A stretch of DNA of 62,498 nucleotides. Source: CAYJHC01 sp964369805 (lineage in GTDB: Bacteria > Bacillota > Clostridia > Peptostreptococcales > Anaerovoracaceae). A program made the translations under genes and the position numbers. The DNA lies in assembly GCA_964369805.1 (NCBI GenBank), contig CAYJFM010000007.1:1-62498 (forward strand), given 5' to 3'. Below are positions 33,884 to 42,468 of this stretch, piece by piece. Positions within the stretch are counted from its first letter, which is position 1. Each line of letters starts with the position of its first letter. The notes beneath the pieces are model-generated. The model saw only the letters and a program-made list of their open reading frames with translations, had not been told where the DNA came from and made no database searches.

Positions 33884-34627
33884 TTAAATTAAGGCTATAA
33901 GGGATACATTTCTTTCTTCATTGCCCTTGCGGTGGCTGTAGAACAGGTTATTATCTGAAACTGTGCAAAGAGTGCTTATAGTAATATTACTATCGGGAAT
34001 ACCTTGGTTTAACAATTGTTGGTAATTTAAACCTTTATTATCTGCAATATAATGGGTAGGGCTGATTTGCTCATAGTATGGATGAGTATCAAAGTCCATA
34101 GCTCGAATTTTTTCAACAACATCATACTGAATTTCAAAATTAGTCTTAGATATGCAAGGGCCGATATAGGCATATATGCTTTCGGGGTTGCAGCCTTCCT
34201 CTTTGACTAATTTTTTTATTACCTTTGTTGTAATTTGGTTGACAGTTCCCATCCAACCTGAATGGATAGCACAAACGATTCTTTTATCTCGAGCATATAT
34301 TAAGAGCGGTGTGCAGTCTGCATGAAAACTTAGAAGGAACAGACCTTTATCTTTAGTGTATAAAGCATCGTTATCGTCAAAGGCGCTTTCTCTGCTTTCG
34401 ATGCCACTTCCTCCATCTTTTATTGAAACTTTCATTATGTTTGTTGAATGAGTTTGTTTTTGTGCAACCATATTATCAAAAGAGGTGTTTATTAAGTTAG
34501 CTAATCGTTTTCGGTTTTCGAGAATGAGATCTTTGTTTGTGTTATTAAATGATAAATCTCCTAAATTACGAGTAGTGGTGAAAGCTTTTACTTCTTCGGG
34601 AAAGATGTCCCAACTAATCAGTTCCAT
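33884..34627 (-). CDS. pgeF: Purine nucleoside phosphorylase/laccase-domain protein (YfiH/PgeF family)
   Basis: 247 residues. Metal/active-site motifs of the family are present: VAQKQTHS, SFHADCTPLLIY and CAIHSGWMGTV, which supply the His-Cys-His zinc site. HRKGNEERNVSLIAL is the conserved end. Members are described as peptidoglycan-editing factor or broad purine nucleoside phosphorylase. ATG 34627 has AAGGAG upstream. It is divergent from uvrB and shares the region with the LexA box. Confidence 0.87.
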   Translation of the reverse strand: MELISWDIFPEEVKAFTTTRNLGDLSFNNTNKDLILENRKRLANLINTSFDNMVAQKQTHSTNIMKVSIKDGGSGIESRESAFDDNDALYTKDKGLFLLSFHADCTPLLIYARDKRIVCAIHSGWMGTVNQITTKVIKKLVKEEGCNPESIYAYIGPCISKTNFEIQYDVVEKIRAMDFDTHPYYEQISPTHYIADNKGLNYQQLLNQGIPDSNITISTLCTVSDNNLFYSHRKGNEERNVSLIALI

Positions 34628-34730
34628 ATCATCTCCTTGCTTCATTATGTTATAAACGGGTATAAACTTATTCTGATTATAACATAAACATAAAAGGTGG
34701 TGTACATCAAGATAAAAACATATCTTACAT

Positions 34731-34746
34731 GCGAACATTAGTTCGC
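34731..34746. promoter_or_regulatory. LexA (SOS) box of uvrBA
   Basis: A 16-bp perfect palindrome GCGAAC-ATTA-GTTCGC containing the Gram-positive LexA consensus CGAAC-N4-GTTCG. It lies just upstream of the uvrB -35. Confidence 0.9.
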
Positions 34747-34753
34747 GTTTTTC

Positions 34754-34782
34754 TTTACCTTAATTATACGGTATGTTATAAT
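34754..34782 (+). promoter_or_regulatory. uvrB promoter
   Basis: TTTACC (34754-34759) and perfect TATAAT (34777-34782) with 17-base spacing; the LexA box ends 7 bases upstream. Confidence 0.75.
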
Positions 34783-34828
34783 AAAAGTACAGTCAAAGGT
34801 AAAACGGAGTATGAGTAAAGGATGAGAA

Positions 34829-36799
34829 ATGTTTAAATTAAAATCAGAGTACCTCCCGAGTGGAGATCAGCCTCAAGCAATAGATGAATTAGTAGAGCGA
34901 ATAAATTGCGGAGAAACAAACATGGTTCTATTAGGGGTTACCGGATCAGGGAAAACCTTTACAATGGCGAATATAATTGAAAGGACAAATAGACCTACCT
35001 TAGTAATGTCCCATAATAAAACCTTAGCTGCCCAGTTACATGGTGAGTTTAAGGAGTTCTTTCCTGAAAATAATGTGGAGTACTTTGTTTCTTATTATGA
35101 TTATTATCAACCAGAAGCTTATGTAGCTTCAACTGATACATATATTGAGAAAGACTCAGATATTAACAGTGAGATAGAAAAGCTACGCCACTCAGCAACA
35201 GCATCCCTTGCAGAGGGGAAGAATGTAATTATTGTAGCTAGTGTATCCTGTATATATGGACTTGGAAGTCCTGTTGACTATGAAACTCAGGTCTTAAGCC
35301 TTAGGCCAGAAATGGAAAAATCAAGGGATTCAATTCTACGTAAGTTAGTTGAAATTCAATACAATAGAAATGATATAGACTTTGATAGGGGAACTTTTAG
35401 AGTTCGAGGTGATACTATAGATATTTTTCCTGCAGGGTCAGAATTTCCTGTTAGAGTGGAGTTGTTTGGAGATGAGATAGAAACTATTAAAGAGTTCAAC
35501 CCTTTGACAGGAGAAATTAATGGATTGAGGCATCATGTAGCAGTGTACCCAGCATCTCACTATGTGACGTCAAAGGAAAAGATGGCAAATGCAATAGTGT
35601 CTATTGAAGCAGAATTGGAGAACAGAGTGGCTTACTTTAAAGACCGAGGACAGTTACTAGAGGCACAACGGATTGAACAAAGAACTATGTATGACCTTGA
35701 GATGTTAAGAGAAATTGGAATGTGCAAAGGAATTGAAAACTATTCAAGGCACTTAAATAACATGCCCGAAGGGACAAGGCCATTTACTCTAATGGACTAT
35801 TTCCCAGAGGATTACTTGATTATTATTGATGAGTCACATGTAATGTTACCTCAAGTAAGAGCCATGTATCATGGTGACAGATCAAGAAAACAGTCACTAG
35901 TTGATTACGGGTTTAGGCTTCCATCTGCCTTAGACAATAGGCCATTAAAGTTTGAAGAGTTTGAAGGTTTGGTGAATCAGGCCTTATATGTTTCTGCAAC
36001 GCCTGCACCATATGAGTTAGAAAAAAGTGGTGGAGTTAGTGCAGAACAAATAATTAGGCCAACAGGGTTGCTTGATCCCATAATACAGATACAGCCGACA
36101 GAGGGACAGATAGATCACTTAATCAACGAAATAAGAGATACAACAGAAAGAGGACACAGAACAATAGTTACAACCTTAACAAAAAAAATGGCAGAGAGTC
36201 TTACGGATTTTTTTGTAGAAGCAGGAATAAAAACAAGGTACCTACACTCGGATGTGGAAACACTAGAAAGACTTGAAATAATCAGAGATTTAAGGCTTGG
36301 GAAATATGATGTACTAATTGGGATTAATTTGCTCAGAGAAGGTATAGATATTCCTGAGGTTGGACTAGCGGCTATTTTAGATGCTGACAAAGAAGGGTTT
36401 TTAAGAACAGAAACTTCGTTGATACAAATAATTGGTAGGGCTGCCAGAAATGTTGATAGTAAAGTTATAATGTACGCGGATAGAGAAAGTAAGGCAATGT
36501 ATGCGGCAATAACAGAAACAAAGAGAAGGCGAGAAATTCAAGAAGCCTATAATAAAAAGCATGGAATTACTCCAGAAACAATTAAGAAGTCTATAAGGGA
36601 TGTTATTGAGGCTACTAAAAAAGAAGAACCACAGGCTAGCATGTATGAGGATAAGAAACCTAATGAGTTAACGAAAAAAGAACTTAAGGATTATGTGAAA
36701 ATAATAGAAAAAGAAATGAAAGCTGCTGCAGAGGCCTTAGAATTTGAAAAGGCAGTAGTGCTAAGAGAGAAACTATTTGAGTATAAAAGTAAAATTTAG
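34829..36799 (+). CDS. uvrB: Excinuclease ABC subunit B
   Basis: 656 residues, standard length. Helicase motif I is GVTGSGKT (39-46), the beta-hairpin region is YYDYYQPEAYVASTDTYIEKD, motif II is DESH, and IGRAARN is motif VI. The C-terminal UVR domain that contacts UvrC is present (VKIIEKEMKAAAEALEFEKAVVLREKLFEY). It verifies damage and loads UvrC in nucleotide excision repair. SOS-controlled through the LexA box upstream; uvrA follows 41 bases later. Confidence 0.97.
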   Translation: MFKLKSEYLPSGDQPQAIDELVERINCGETNMVLLGVTGSGKTFTMANIIERTNRPTLVMSHNKTLAAQLHGEFKEFFPENNVEYFVSYYDYYQPEAYVASTDTYIEKDSDINSEIEKLRHSATASLAEGKNVIIVASVSCIYGLGSPVDYETQVLSLRPEMEKSRDSILRKLVEIQYNRNDIDFDRGTFRVRGDTIDIFPAGSEFPVRVELFGDEIETIKEFNPLTGEINGLRHHVAVYPASHYVTSKEKMANAIVSIEAELENRVAYFKDRGQLLEAQRIEQRTMYDLEMLREIGMCKGIENYSRHLNNMPEGTRPFTLMDYFPEDYLIIIDESHVMLPQVRAMYHGDRSRKQSLVDYGFRLPSALDNRPLKFEEFEGLVNQALYVSATPAPYELEKSGGVSAEQIIRPTGLLDPIIQIQPTEGQIDHLINEIRDTTERGHRTIVTTLTKKMAESLTDFFVEAGIKTRYLHSDVETLERLEIIRDLRLGKYDVLIGINLLREGIDIPEVGLAAILDADKEGFLRTETSLIQIIGRAARNVDSKVIMYADRESKAMYAAITETKRRREIQEAYNKKHGITPETIKKSIRDVIEATKKEEPQASMYEDKKPNELTKKELKDYVKIIEKEMKAAAEALEFEKAVVLREKLFEYKSKI

Positions 36800-36840
36800 A
36801 TAAAATAAAATTGTAAACATTAGTTTAGGAGGAAAAAGTA

Positions 36841-39681
36841 TTGGCAAAAGACCTGATAATAAAAGGGGCAAAAGAACATAATTTGAAAAATGTGGACTTG
36901 GTAGTACCAAGGGACAAAATGGTGGTTTTTACTGGGCTTTCAGGTTCAGGCAAATCATCATTGGCATTTGACACTATATATGCAGAGGGGCAGCGAAGAT
37001 ACGTGGAGAGCCTGTCGGCTTATGCGAGACAGTTTCTTGGGCAGATGGAAAAACCAAATGTAGAGTCAGTTGAAGGGCTGTCACCAGCAATTTCTATTGA
37101 CCAGAAAACATCTAGTAGAAACCCAAGATCTACAGTTGGGACAGTTACAGAAATACATGACTACTTGAGATTACTATATGCAAGGGTGGGTATACCACAT
37201 TGTCATATTTGTGGCAGAGAAATCTCTAGCCAAACGGTAGACCAAATTGTGGAAACCATACTTGCAAAAGAAGAAGGAACTAAAGTAATGATACTTAGTC
37301 CTATAGTTCGTGAAAGAAAAGGTGAGCACGAAAAATTAATAGAGAAGATAAAAAGAGAAGGGTTTACAAGAGCAAGAATAGATGGCGAGACTATAGATAT
37401 CACTGAAGAAGAGGTAAAACTAAAGAAGAACTTTAAACACTCTATTGATATTGTGGTTGACAGATTAGTTATTAAAGAAGGAATAGAGAGTAGATTGGCT
37501 GAAGCAGTAGAACTAGCTTTAAGTCATGGAGAGGGGTTAATGAATGTAAGTGTTATAGGTGGTGAAGATGAACTTTTTTCCACGAAGTTATCTTGCCCGA
37601 TTCATGGCGCTTCAATTGAAGAATTAGAACCAAGAATGTTTTCTTTTAATACGCCTTTTGGAGCCTGCCCAGATTGTTCAGGGTTAGGGTTTATTTCACA
37701 TATTGATGAAGAACTATTGATACCTGATAGAAGCAAATCAATAAATGGTGGAGCCATTGCAAATATTATTAGTGGAATTGAAATGGGTGGGTTTTACACT
37801 CAAATGATAAAGGCTCTTGCGAATCATCATAAAGCTGATTTAGACACGCCATTTGAAAACTTAGATCCGATTTTTGTTAAAGAGCTTCTTTATGGAACGG
37901 ATGGAAGAAAAATATCATATACATATACAAGTAAGTCTAAAGGTACAGTTTCAAACATGAATCATGAAATTGAAGGCTTAATTACAAGCATGAAAAGACG
38001 TTATGTTGAAACAAGTTCAGATTACATTAAAGACAAGATGGAAAACTATATGTCGGAGGTGCCTTGCAATGTATGTGGTGGTAAAAGGCTTCGGTCAGAA
38101 GTTCTTGCGGTTACAGTTCATGGTAAGAACATTGCCGATATCTCAGATATGCATATTTTAGAAGCCTTAGAGTTTATGGAAAATATGGAAAAAAACATGA
38201 CAAAAAAAGAGGAGATAATAGGAGAACAAATTCTAAAGGAAATAAAAGGGCGTTTAGGGTTTCTCGTAAATGTCGGTTTGGATTATCTAAACCTGTCTAG
38301 AAGCGCAAGTACACTGAGCGGAGGAGAGTCTCAGAGAATAAGACTTGCTACTCAAATAGGTTCAGGGCTTGTAGGTGTACTATATATACTAGATGAACCT
38401 AGTATTGGCCTGCACCAAAAAGATAATGAAAAACTACTAAAAACTCTTAGAAGGTTAACAGATTTAGGGAATACTCTTATAGTTGTTGAGCATGATGAAG
38501 ATACAATCATGGCAGCTGATCACATTGTTGACATTGGACCAAAAGCAGGTGTTCATGGAGGTGAGATTGTAGTTGCTGGTACTCTTGAAGAGGTGCTGAA
38601 GACTACGGAGTCAATTACAGGGCAATACTTAAGAGGAGAAAAGAAAATTGAAGTTCCGGAAAAAAGAAGAGAGGGGAATGGAAAATATCTCGAGGTTATT
38701 GAAGCTACAGAAAACAATCTTAAAAAAGTAAGTGTAAAATTTCCACTGGGCAAGCTAGTATGTGTGACCGGGGTTTCAGGTAGTGGGAAAAGTAGCTTGG
38801 TAAATGAAATTGTATATAAAGGGGCAGCCCATGTTATTAATAAAACTAAAGCAAAGCCTGGAAAACATAAAGAACTATTAGGGCTAGAGAATATAGATAA
38901 AGTCATTGATATAGATCAGTCTCCTATAGGAAGGACCCCTAGATCAAACCCTGCTACATATACAGGTGTATTTAATCACATTAGAGATTTATTTGCACAG
39001 TTACCAGAAGCTAAAATTAAAGGCTTTGCAAAGGGACGCTTCTCCTTTAATGTGAAAGGCGGACGCTGTGAAGCATGTAGTGGTGATGGAATTATAAAAA
39101 TTGAAATGCACTTTTTACCAGATGTTTATGTACCATGCGAGGTATGCAAGGGAAAAAGATATAATAAAGAAACCTTAGAAGTAAGGTATAAAGGGAAAAA
39201 TATTTTTGAAGTCCTTGATATGAATATTACTGAGGCTTTGGAGTTTTTCGAAAATATACCATCAATAAAAAGGCAACTACTAACCCTAGAAGAAGTTGGA
39301 CTTGGTTATATTAAACTGGGACAGCCGTCCACACAACTATCTGGAGGTGAGGCACAAAGAATTAAAATCGCATCAGAGCTATCCAAGCGTAGTACTGGAA
39401 AAACATTATACATATTAGATGAGCCAACAACAGGACTTCACTTTGCAGATGTGGACAAGCTAATTCATGTATTAGATAGATTAGTTGATGGTGGAAACAC
39501 TGCCATAGTAATTGAACATAATTTAGAAGTAATTAAACGTGCAGACCATATTATTGATATTGGACCTGATGGAGGTGTAAGAGGCGGTACTATTTTAATT
39601 GAAGGACCGCCAGAAAAGGTAGCAGAGTGCGAAGAATCCTATACGGGAGAGTTTTTAAAGAAAATTCTAAATAAAGCATAG
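36841..39681 (+). CDS. uvrA: Excinuclease ABC subunit A
   Basis: 946 residues. Two ABC ATPase modules: Walker A GLSGSGKSS (31-39) and GVSGSGKSS, signatures LSGGESQRIRLATQ and LSGGEAQRIKIASE, plus two zinc-finger modules CHICGREIS...CPDCSG and CEACSGDG...CEVCKG. It scans DNA and delivers UvrB. The start is TTG 36841, supported by AGGAGGAAAA at proper spacing. Same operon as uvrB. Confidence 0.97.
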   Translation: MAKDLIIKGAKEHNLKNVDLVVPRDKMVVFTGLSGSGKSSLAFDTIYAEGQRRYVESLSAYARQFLGQMEKPNVESVEGLSPAISIDQKTSSRNPRSTVGTVTEIHDYLRLLYARVGIPHCHICGREISSQTVDQIVETILAKEEGTKVMILSPIVRERKGEHEKLIEKIKREGFTRARIDGETIDITEEEVKLKKNFKHSIDIVVDRLVIKEGIESRLAEAVELALSHGEGLMNVSVIGGEDELFSTKLSCPIHGASIEELEPRMFSFNTPFGACPDCSGLGFISHIDEELLIPDRSKSINGGAIANIISGIEMGGFYTQMIKALANHHKADLDTPFENLDPIFVKELLYGTDGRKISYTYTSKSKGTVSNMNHEIEGLITSMKRRYVETSSDYIKDKMENYMSEVPCNVCGGKRLRSEVLAVTVHGKNIADISDMHILEALEFMENMEKNMTKKEEIIGEQILKEIKGRLGFLVNVGLDYLNLSRSASTLSGGESQRIRLATQIGSGLVGVLYILDEPSIGLHQKDNEKLLKTLRRLTDLGNTLIVVEHDEDTIMAADHIVDIGPKAGVHGGEIVVAGTLEEVLKTTESITGQYLRGEKKIEVPEKRREGNGKYLEVIEATENNLKKVSVKFPLGKLVCVTGVSGSGKSSLVNEIVYKGAAHVINKTKAKPGKHKELLGLENIDKVIDIDQSPIGRTPRSNPATYTGVFNHIRDLFAQLPEAKIKGFAKGRFSFNVKGGRCEACSGDGIIKIEMHFLPDVYVPCEVCKGKRYNKETLEVRYKGKNIFEVLDMNITEALEFFENIPSIKRQLLTLEEVGLGYIKLGQPSTQLSGGEAQRIKIASELSKRSTGKTLYILDEPTTGLHFADVDKLIHVLDRLVDGGNTAIVIEHNLEVIKRADHIIDIGPDGGVRGGTILIEGPPEKVAECEESYTGEFLKKILNKA

Positions 39682-39849
39682 TAATGTAGCGAAGTACCTA
39701 AAAAAATAAATAAATATAAATTATACACAAATAAGTGATATGCATTGTGAAGGATATGTTATATAATAGAAAACAGTGAGTTTTATGAATCTTACTAAGG
39801 GGAGATAGAGCCTTAATGGTTGTTTTAATTTTGAAGAAGGTTGGTAATT

Positions 39850-40794
39850 ATGGCGGGGAAATTACAGGGAAATGTCTCGACAAAAGAGAAAAGAACAGCC
39901 CACACACTGATGATATTACTAGTGTGCAACTGGGGGGTAGACTATTCTATGGCAAAATGGGCATTAGAACTAGTGGAACCTATGCAGTTGATATTTTTTA
40001 AATATTTTTTGGGATTCTTTGTGTTTTTAACATTTAAATTAGTAAATAAAATACCTTGGACTATAGAAAAAAAAGATATAAAAATATTTGTACTATGCGC
40101 AATAACTGGAGAAATCCTATACTTTTTATGCGAATACCTAGCGCTAGACTATTTACCAGTTTCGATGATTACTATAATGTCAACACTTGTGCCATTAGTT
40201 TCTATTATTATTGAGAGAGTTATTCTAGGAGTACGGAGTAATTGGAAAATAAATATTGGTATAGTAGTTGGAATTATTGGTGTGATATTTATTATTGGTG
40301 TAGATTTTGCAAAAGTTGATACGAAAACAGCAATAGGATATGCACTTTGCTTAGCAGCTGTACTTTCATGGAATGCATATAATTTCCTTACTAGCAAATT
40401 AAGGGGCAATTACCATACGATTTCAATTGGGATAACACAAATGATTATATCAAGCTTAATCTGTGCACCTTTTGCCCTCCGAAACTTACCAAGCGTTGAA
40501 GAAATAACATTTCAGTCAGCAGGGGCAATTGTGTACTTGGGAATAATAAGTGCAGGATGTGGATATTTTTGTTATATTTTTGCTTTAGGAAAACTTGGAC
40601 CAACTACGAATGCTGTTTACTCGAATTTCATGCCAGTTTCGGCAACAATTGTTAGTTTTATATTGCTTGGTGAGACTATAGGTCTACCGCAAATTGTAGG
40701 AGGAGTTATAGTAATAACTGCTGGATATATAGTAATTAAAGAAAAAGGAAAAATTGATGGAGAAAACTTACTAAAGGATATCCATCACGGATAG
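39850..40794 (+). CDS. DMT-superfamily (EamA) transporter
   Basis: 314 residues with ten hydrophobic segments in two EamA repeats: VCNWGVDYSMAKWALELVEPMQLIFFKY in the first and LSWNAYNFLTSKLRG in the second, and the typical YSNFMPVSATIVSFILLGE near helix 9. Exporter of small metabolites; substrate unknown. ATG 39850 follows AAGAAGG. It is monocistronic. Confidence 0.85.
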   Translation: MAGKLQGNVSTKEKRTAHTLMILLVCNWGVDYSMAKWALELVEPMQLIFFKYFLGFFVFLTFKLVNKIPWTIEKKDIKIFVLCAITGEILYFLCEYLALDYLPVSMITIMSTLVPLVSIIIERVILGVRSNWKINIGIVVGIIGVIFIIGVDFAKVDTKTAIGYALCLAAVLSWNAYNFLTSKLRGNYHTISIGITQMIISSLICAPFALRNLPSVEEITFQSAGAIVYLGIISAGCGYFCYIFALGKLGPTTNAVYSNFMPVSATIVSFILLGETIGLPQIVGGVIVITAGYIVIKEKGKIDGENLLKDIHHG

Positions 40795-40854
40795 CACCTT
40801 TAGGGCATAAAAGTAGGTAAGGGTAAGTTAAAAAGTTTATAACGGGGGAAATAA

Positions 40855-42297
40855 ATGGTAGAAAAAATTAATATGACCATGGTGACGGATTTTTATGAGA
40901 TTACTATGGCTAACGGCTATTTTAAAAACGGAATGACTGAAGATATTGGGTATTTTGATATGTTTTTTAGAAAAGTTCCTGATGATGGCGGATTTGCGAT
41001 TATGGCGGGCGTTGAACAATTAATAGAATACATTAAAGGACTTACTTTTTCCGAAGAAGATATAGAATATCTAAGGGGTAGGGGAACTTTTGAAGAAGAG
41101 TTTTTAGATTATTTAAGAAACTTTAGGTTTACTTGTGATGTTTGGTCTGTAAAGGAGGGAACTCCTATTTTTCCAGGAGAGCCAATTATTACAGTTAGAG
41201 GCCCTGTAATACAAGCGCAGTTTATTGAAACTATGGTTCTTATACTCATTAATCATCAAAGTCTAATTGCTACAAAAGCAAATAGGGTTGTTAGAGCAGC
41301 AGAAGGCAGGGGGGTCATGGAGTTTGGGACTAGAAGAGCTCATGGCATTTCGGCAGCAGTATATGGTGCAAGAGCAGCCTATATTGGTGGTTGCTTAGGA
41401 ACGGCCTGCACTATGGCCGACAGAGAGTTTGGGATTCCTTCAGTGGGGACAATGGCGCACAGCTGGATACAAATGTTTGATAGTGAGTACGAAGCTTTTA
41501 AAAAATATGCGGAAGTTTATCCAGATAACTGTGTTTTCTTAGTAGATACGTTTAATGTGTTAAAATCTGGTATTCCAGCAGCAATCAGAGTTTTTAAAGA
41601 ACTAAAGCCAATTAATATGGGAATAAGGATTGATAGTGGTGACGTAACTTACCTTACAAAGAAAGCAAGAAAAATGCTAGATAATGAAGGGCTACAGGAC
41701 TGTAAAATAATTGTTTCAAACTCTATGGATGAGTATATAATTAGAGATGTGCTTTTACAAGGGGCGCAAATTGATAGCTTTGGAGTTGGCGAAAGGCTAA
41801 TTACAGCCAAGTCAGAACCAGTTTTTGGCGGGGTATACAAGCTAGTTGCCCTAGAGAAAAATGGCAAAATGATTCCAAAAATAAAAATTAGTGAGAATGT
41901 AGGAAAAATTACGAACCCAGCATTCAAGGAGCTATATAGGATATATGATAATGACACAGGCAAAGCTTTAGCTGATGTAATTACATTGGATGGAGAGGGG
42001 GCACCTAAGCCTGGACCTGATGGAACTTATGAAATTTTTCATCCAGAAGCGGTTTGGAAAAGGCAAAGTTTAAAGAACTTTACAGCAGTAAATTTGAGAA
42101 TACCATTGTTTGTCAATGGTGAATGTGTATATACATCACCACCTATAGATGAAATAAAAGAGTATTGCAAAGAACAAATAAACACTCTATGGGAAGAAAC
42201 TTTAAGGTTTGAAAAACCTCAAGTTTACTACGTTGACTTATCACACAAGCTATGGACATTAAAAAATGAATTAATAAATGAGGCAGCAGGGAAATAA
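40855..42297 (+). CDS. pncB: Nicotinate phosphoribosyltransferase
   Basis: 480 residues, the long Gram-positive form. It makes NaMN from nicotinate and PRPP for NAD salvage. Motifs: TDFYEITMANGYF at the start, FGTRRAHG around the catalytic loop, GCLGTACTMA, GTMAHSW (phosphorylated His region) and IRIDSGDV. AACGGGGG precedes the ATG. Confidence 0.94.
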   Translation: MVEKINMTMVTDFYEITMANGYFKNGMTEDIGYFDMFFRKVPDDGGFAIMAGVEQLIEYIKGLTFSEEDIEYLRGRGTFEEEFLDYLRNFRFTCDVWSVKEGTPIFPGEPIITVRGPVIQAQFIETMVLILINHQSLIATKANRVVRAAEGRGVMEFGTRRAHGISAAVYGARAAYIGGCLGTACTMADREFGIPSVGTMAHSWIQMFDSEYEAFKKYAEVYPDNCVFLVDTFNVLKSGIPAAIRVFKELKPINMGIRIDSGDVTYLTKKARKMLDNEGLQDCKIIVSNSMDEYIIRDVLLQGAQIDSFGVGERLITAKSEPVFGGVYKLVALEKNGKMIPKIKISENVGKITNPAFKELYRIYDNDTGKALADVITLDGEGAPKPGPDGTYEIFHPEAVWKRQSLKNFTAVNLRIPLFVNGECVYTSPPIDEIKEYCKEQINTLWEETLRFEKPQVYYVDLSHKLWTLKNELINEAAGK

Positions 42298-42468
42298 TTT
42301 ATATAAAATTTGTTTAGTAATTTGAATCTAAAATAAAACCAAATCAGTAGCTGGAAGATGCGGAAGATAAGGAATATGAAGGATATCTAAATGTTGTAAA
42401 ATGTATACAATTGTAAACAATTGTGATATAATGCAAGTAAATGAGGGAAAGTTCAAAAGGAGTTAAAG

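Noticed and set aside
39816..40001. Frame overlapping the start of the EamA gene
   Set aside because: It is out of frame with a clear transporter and shows no family features.
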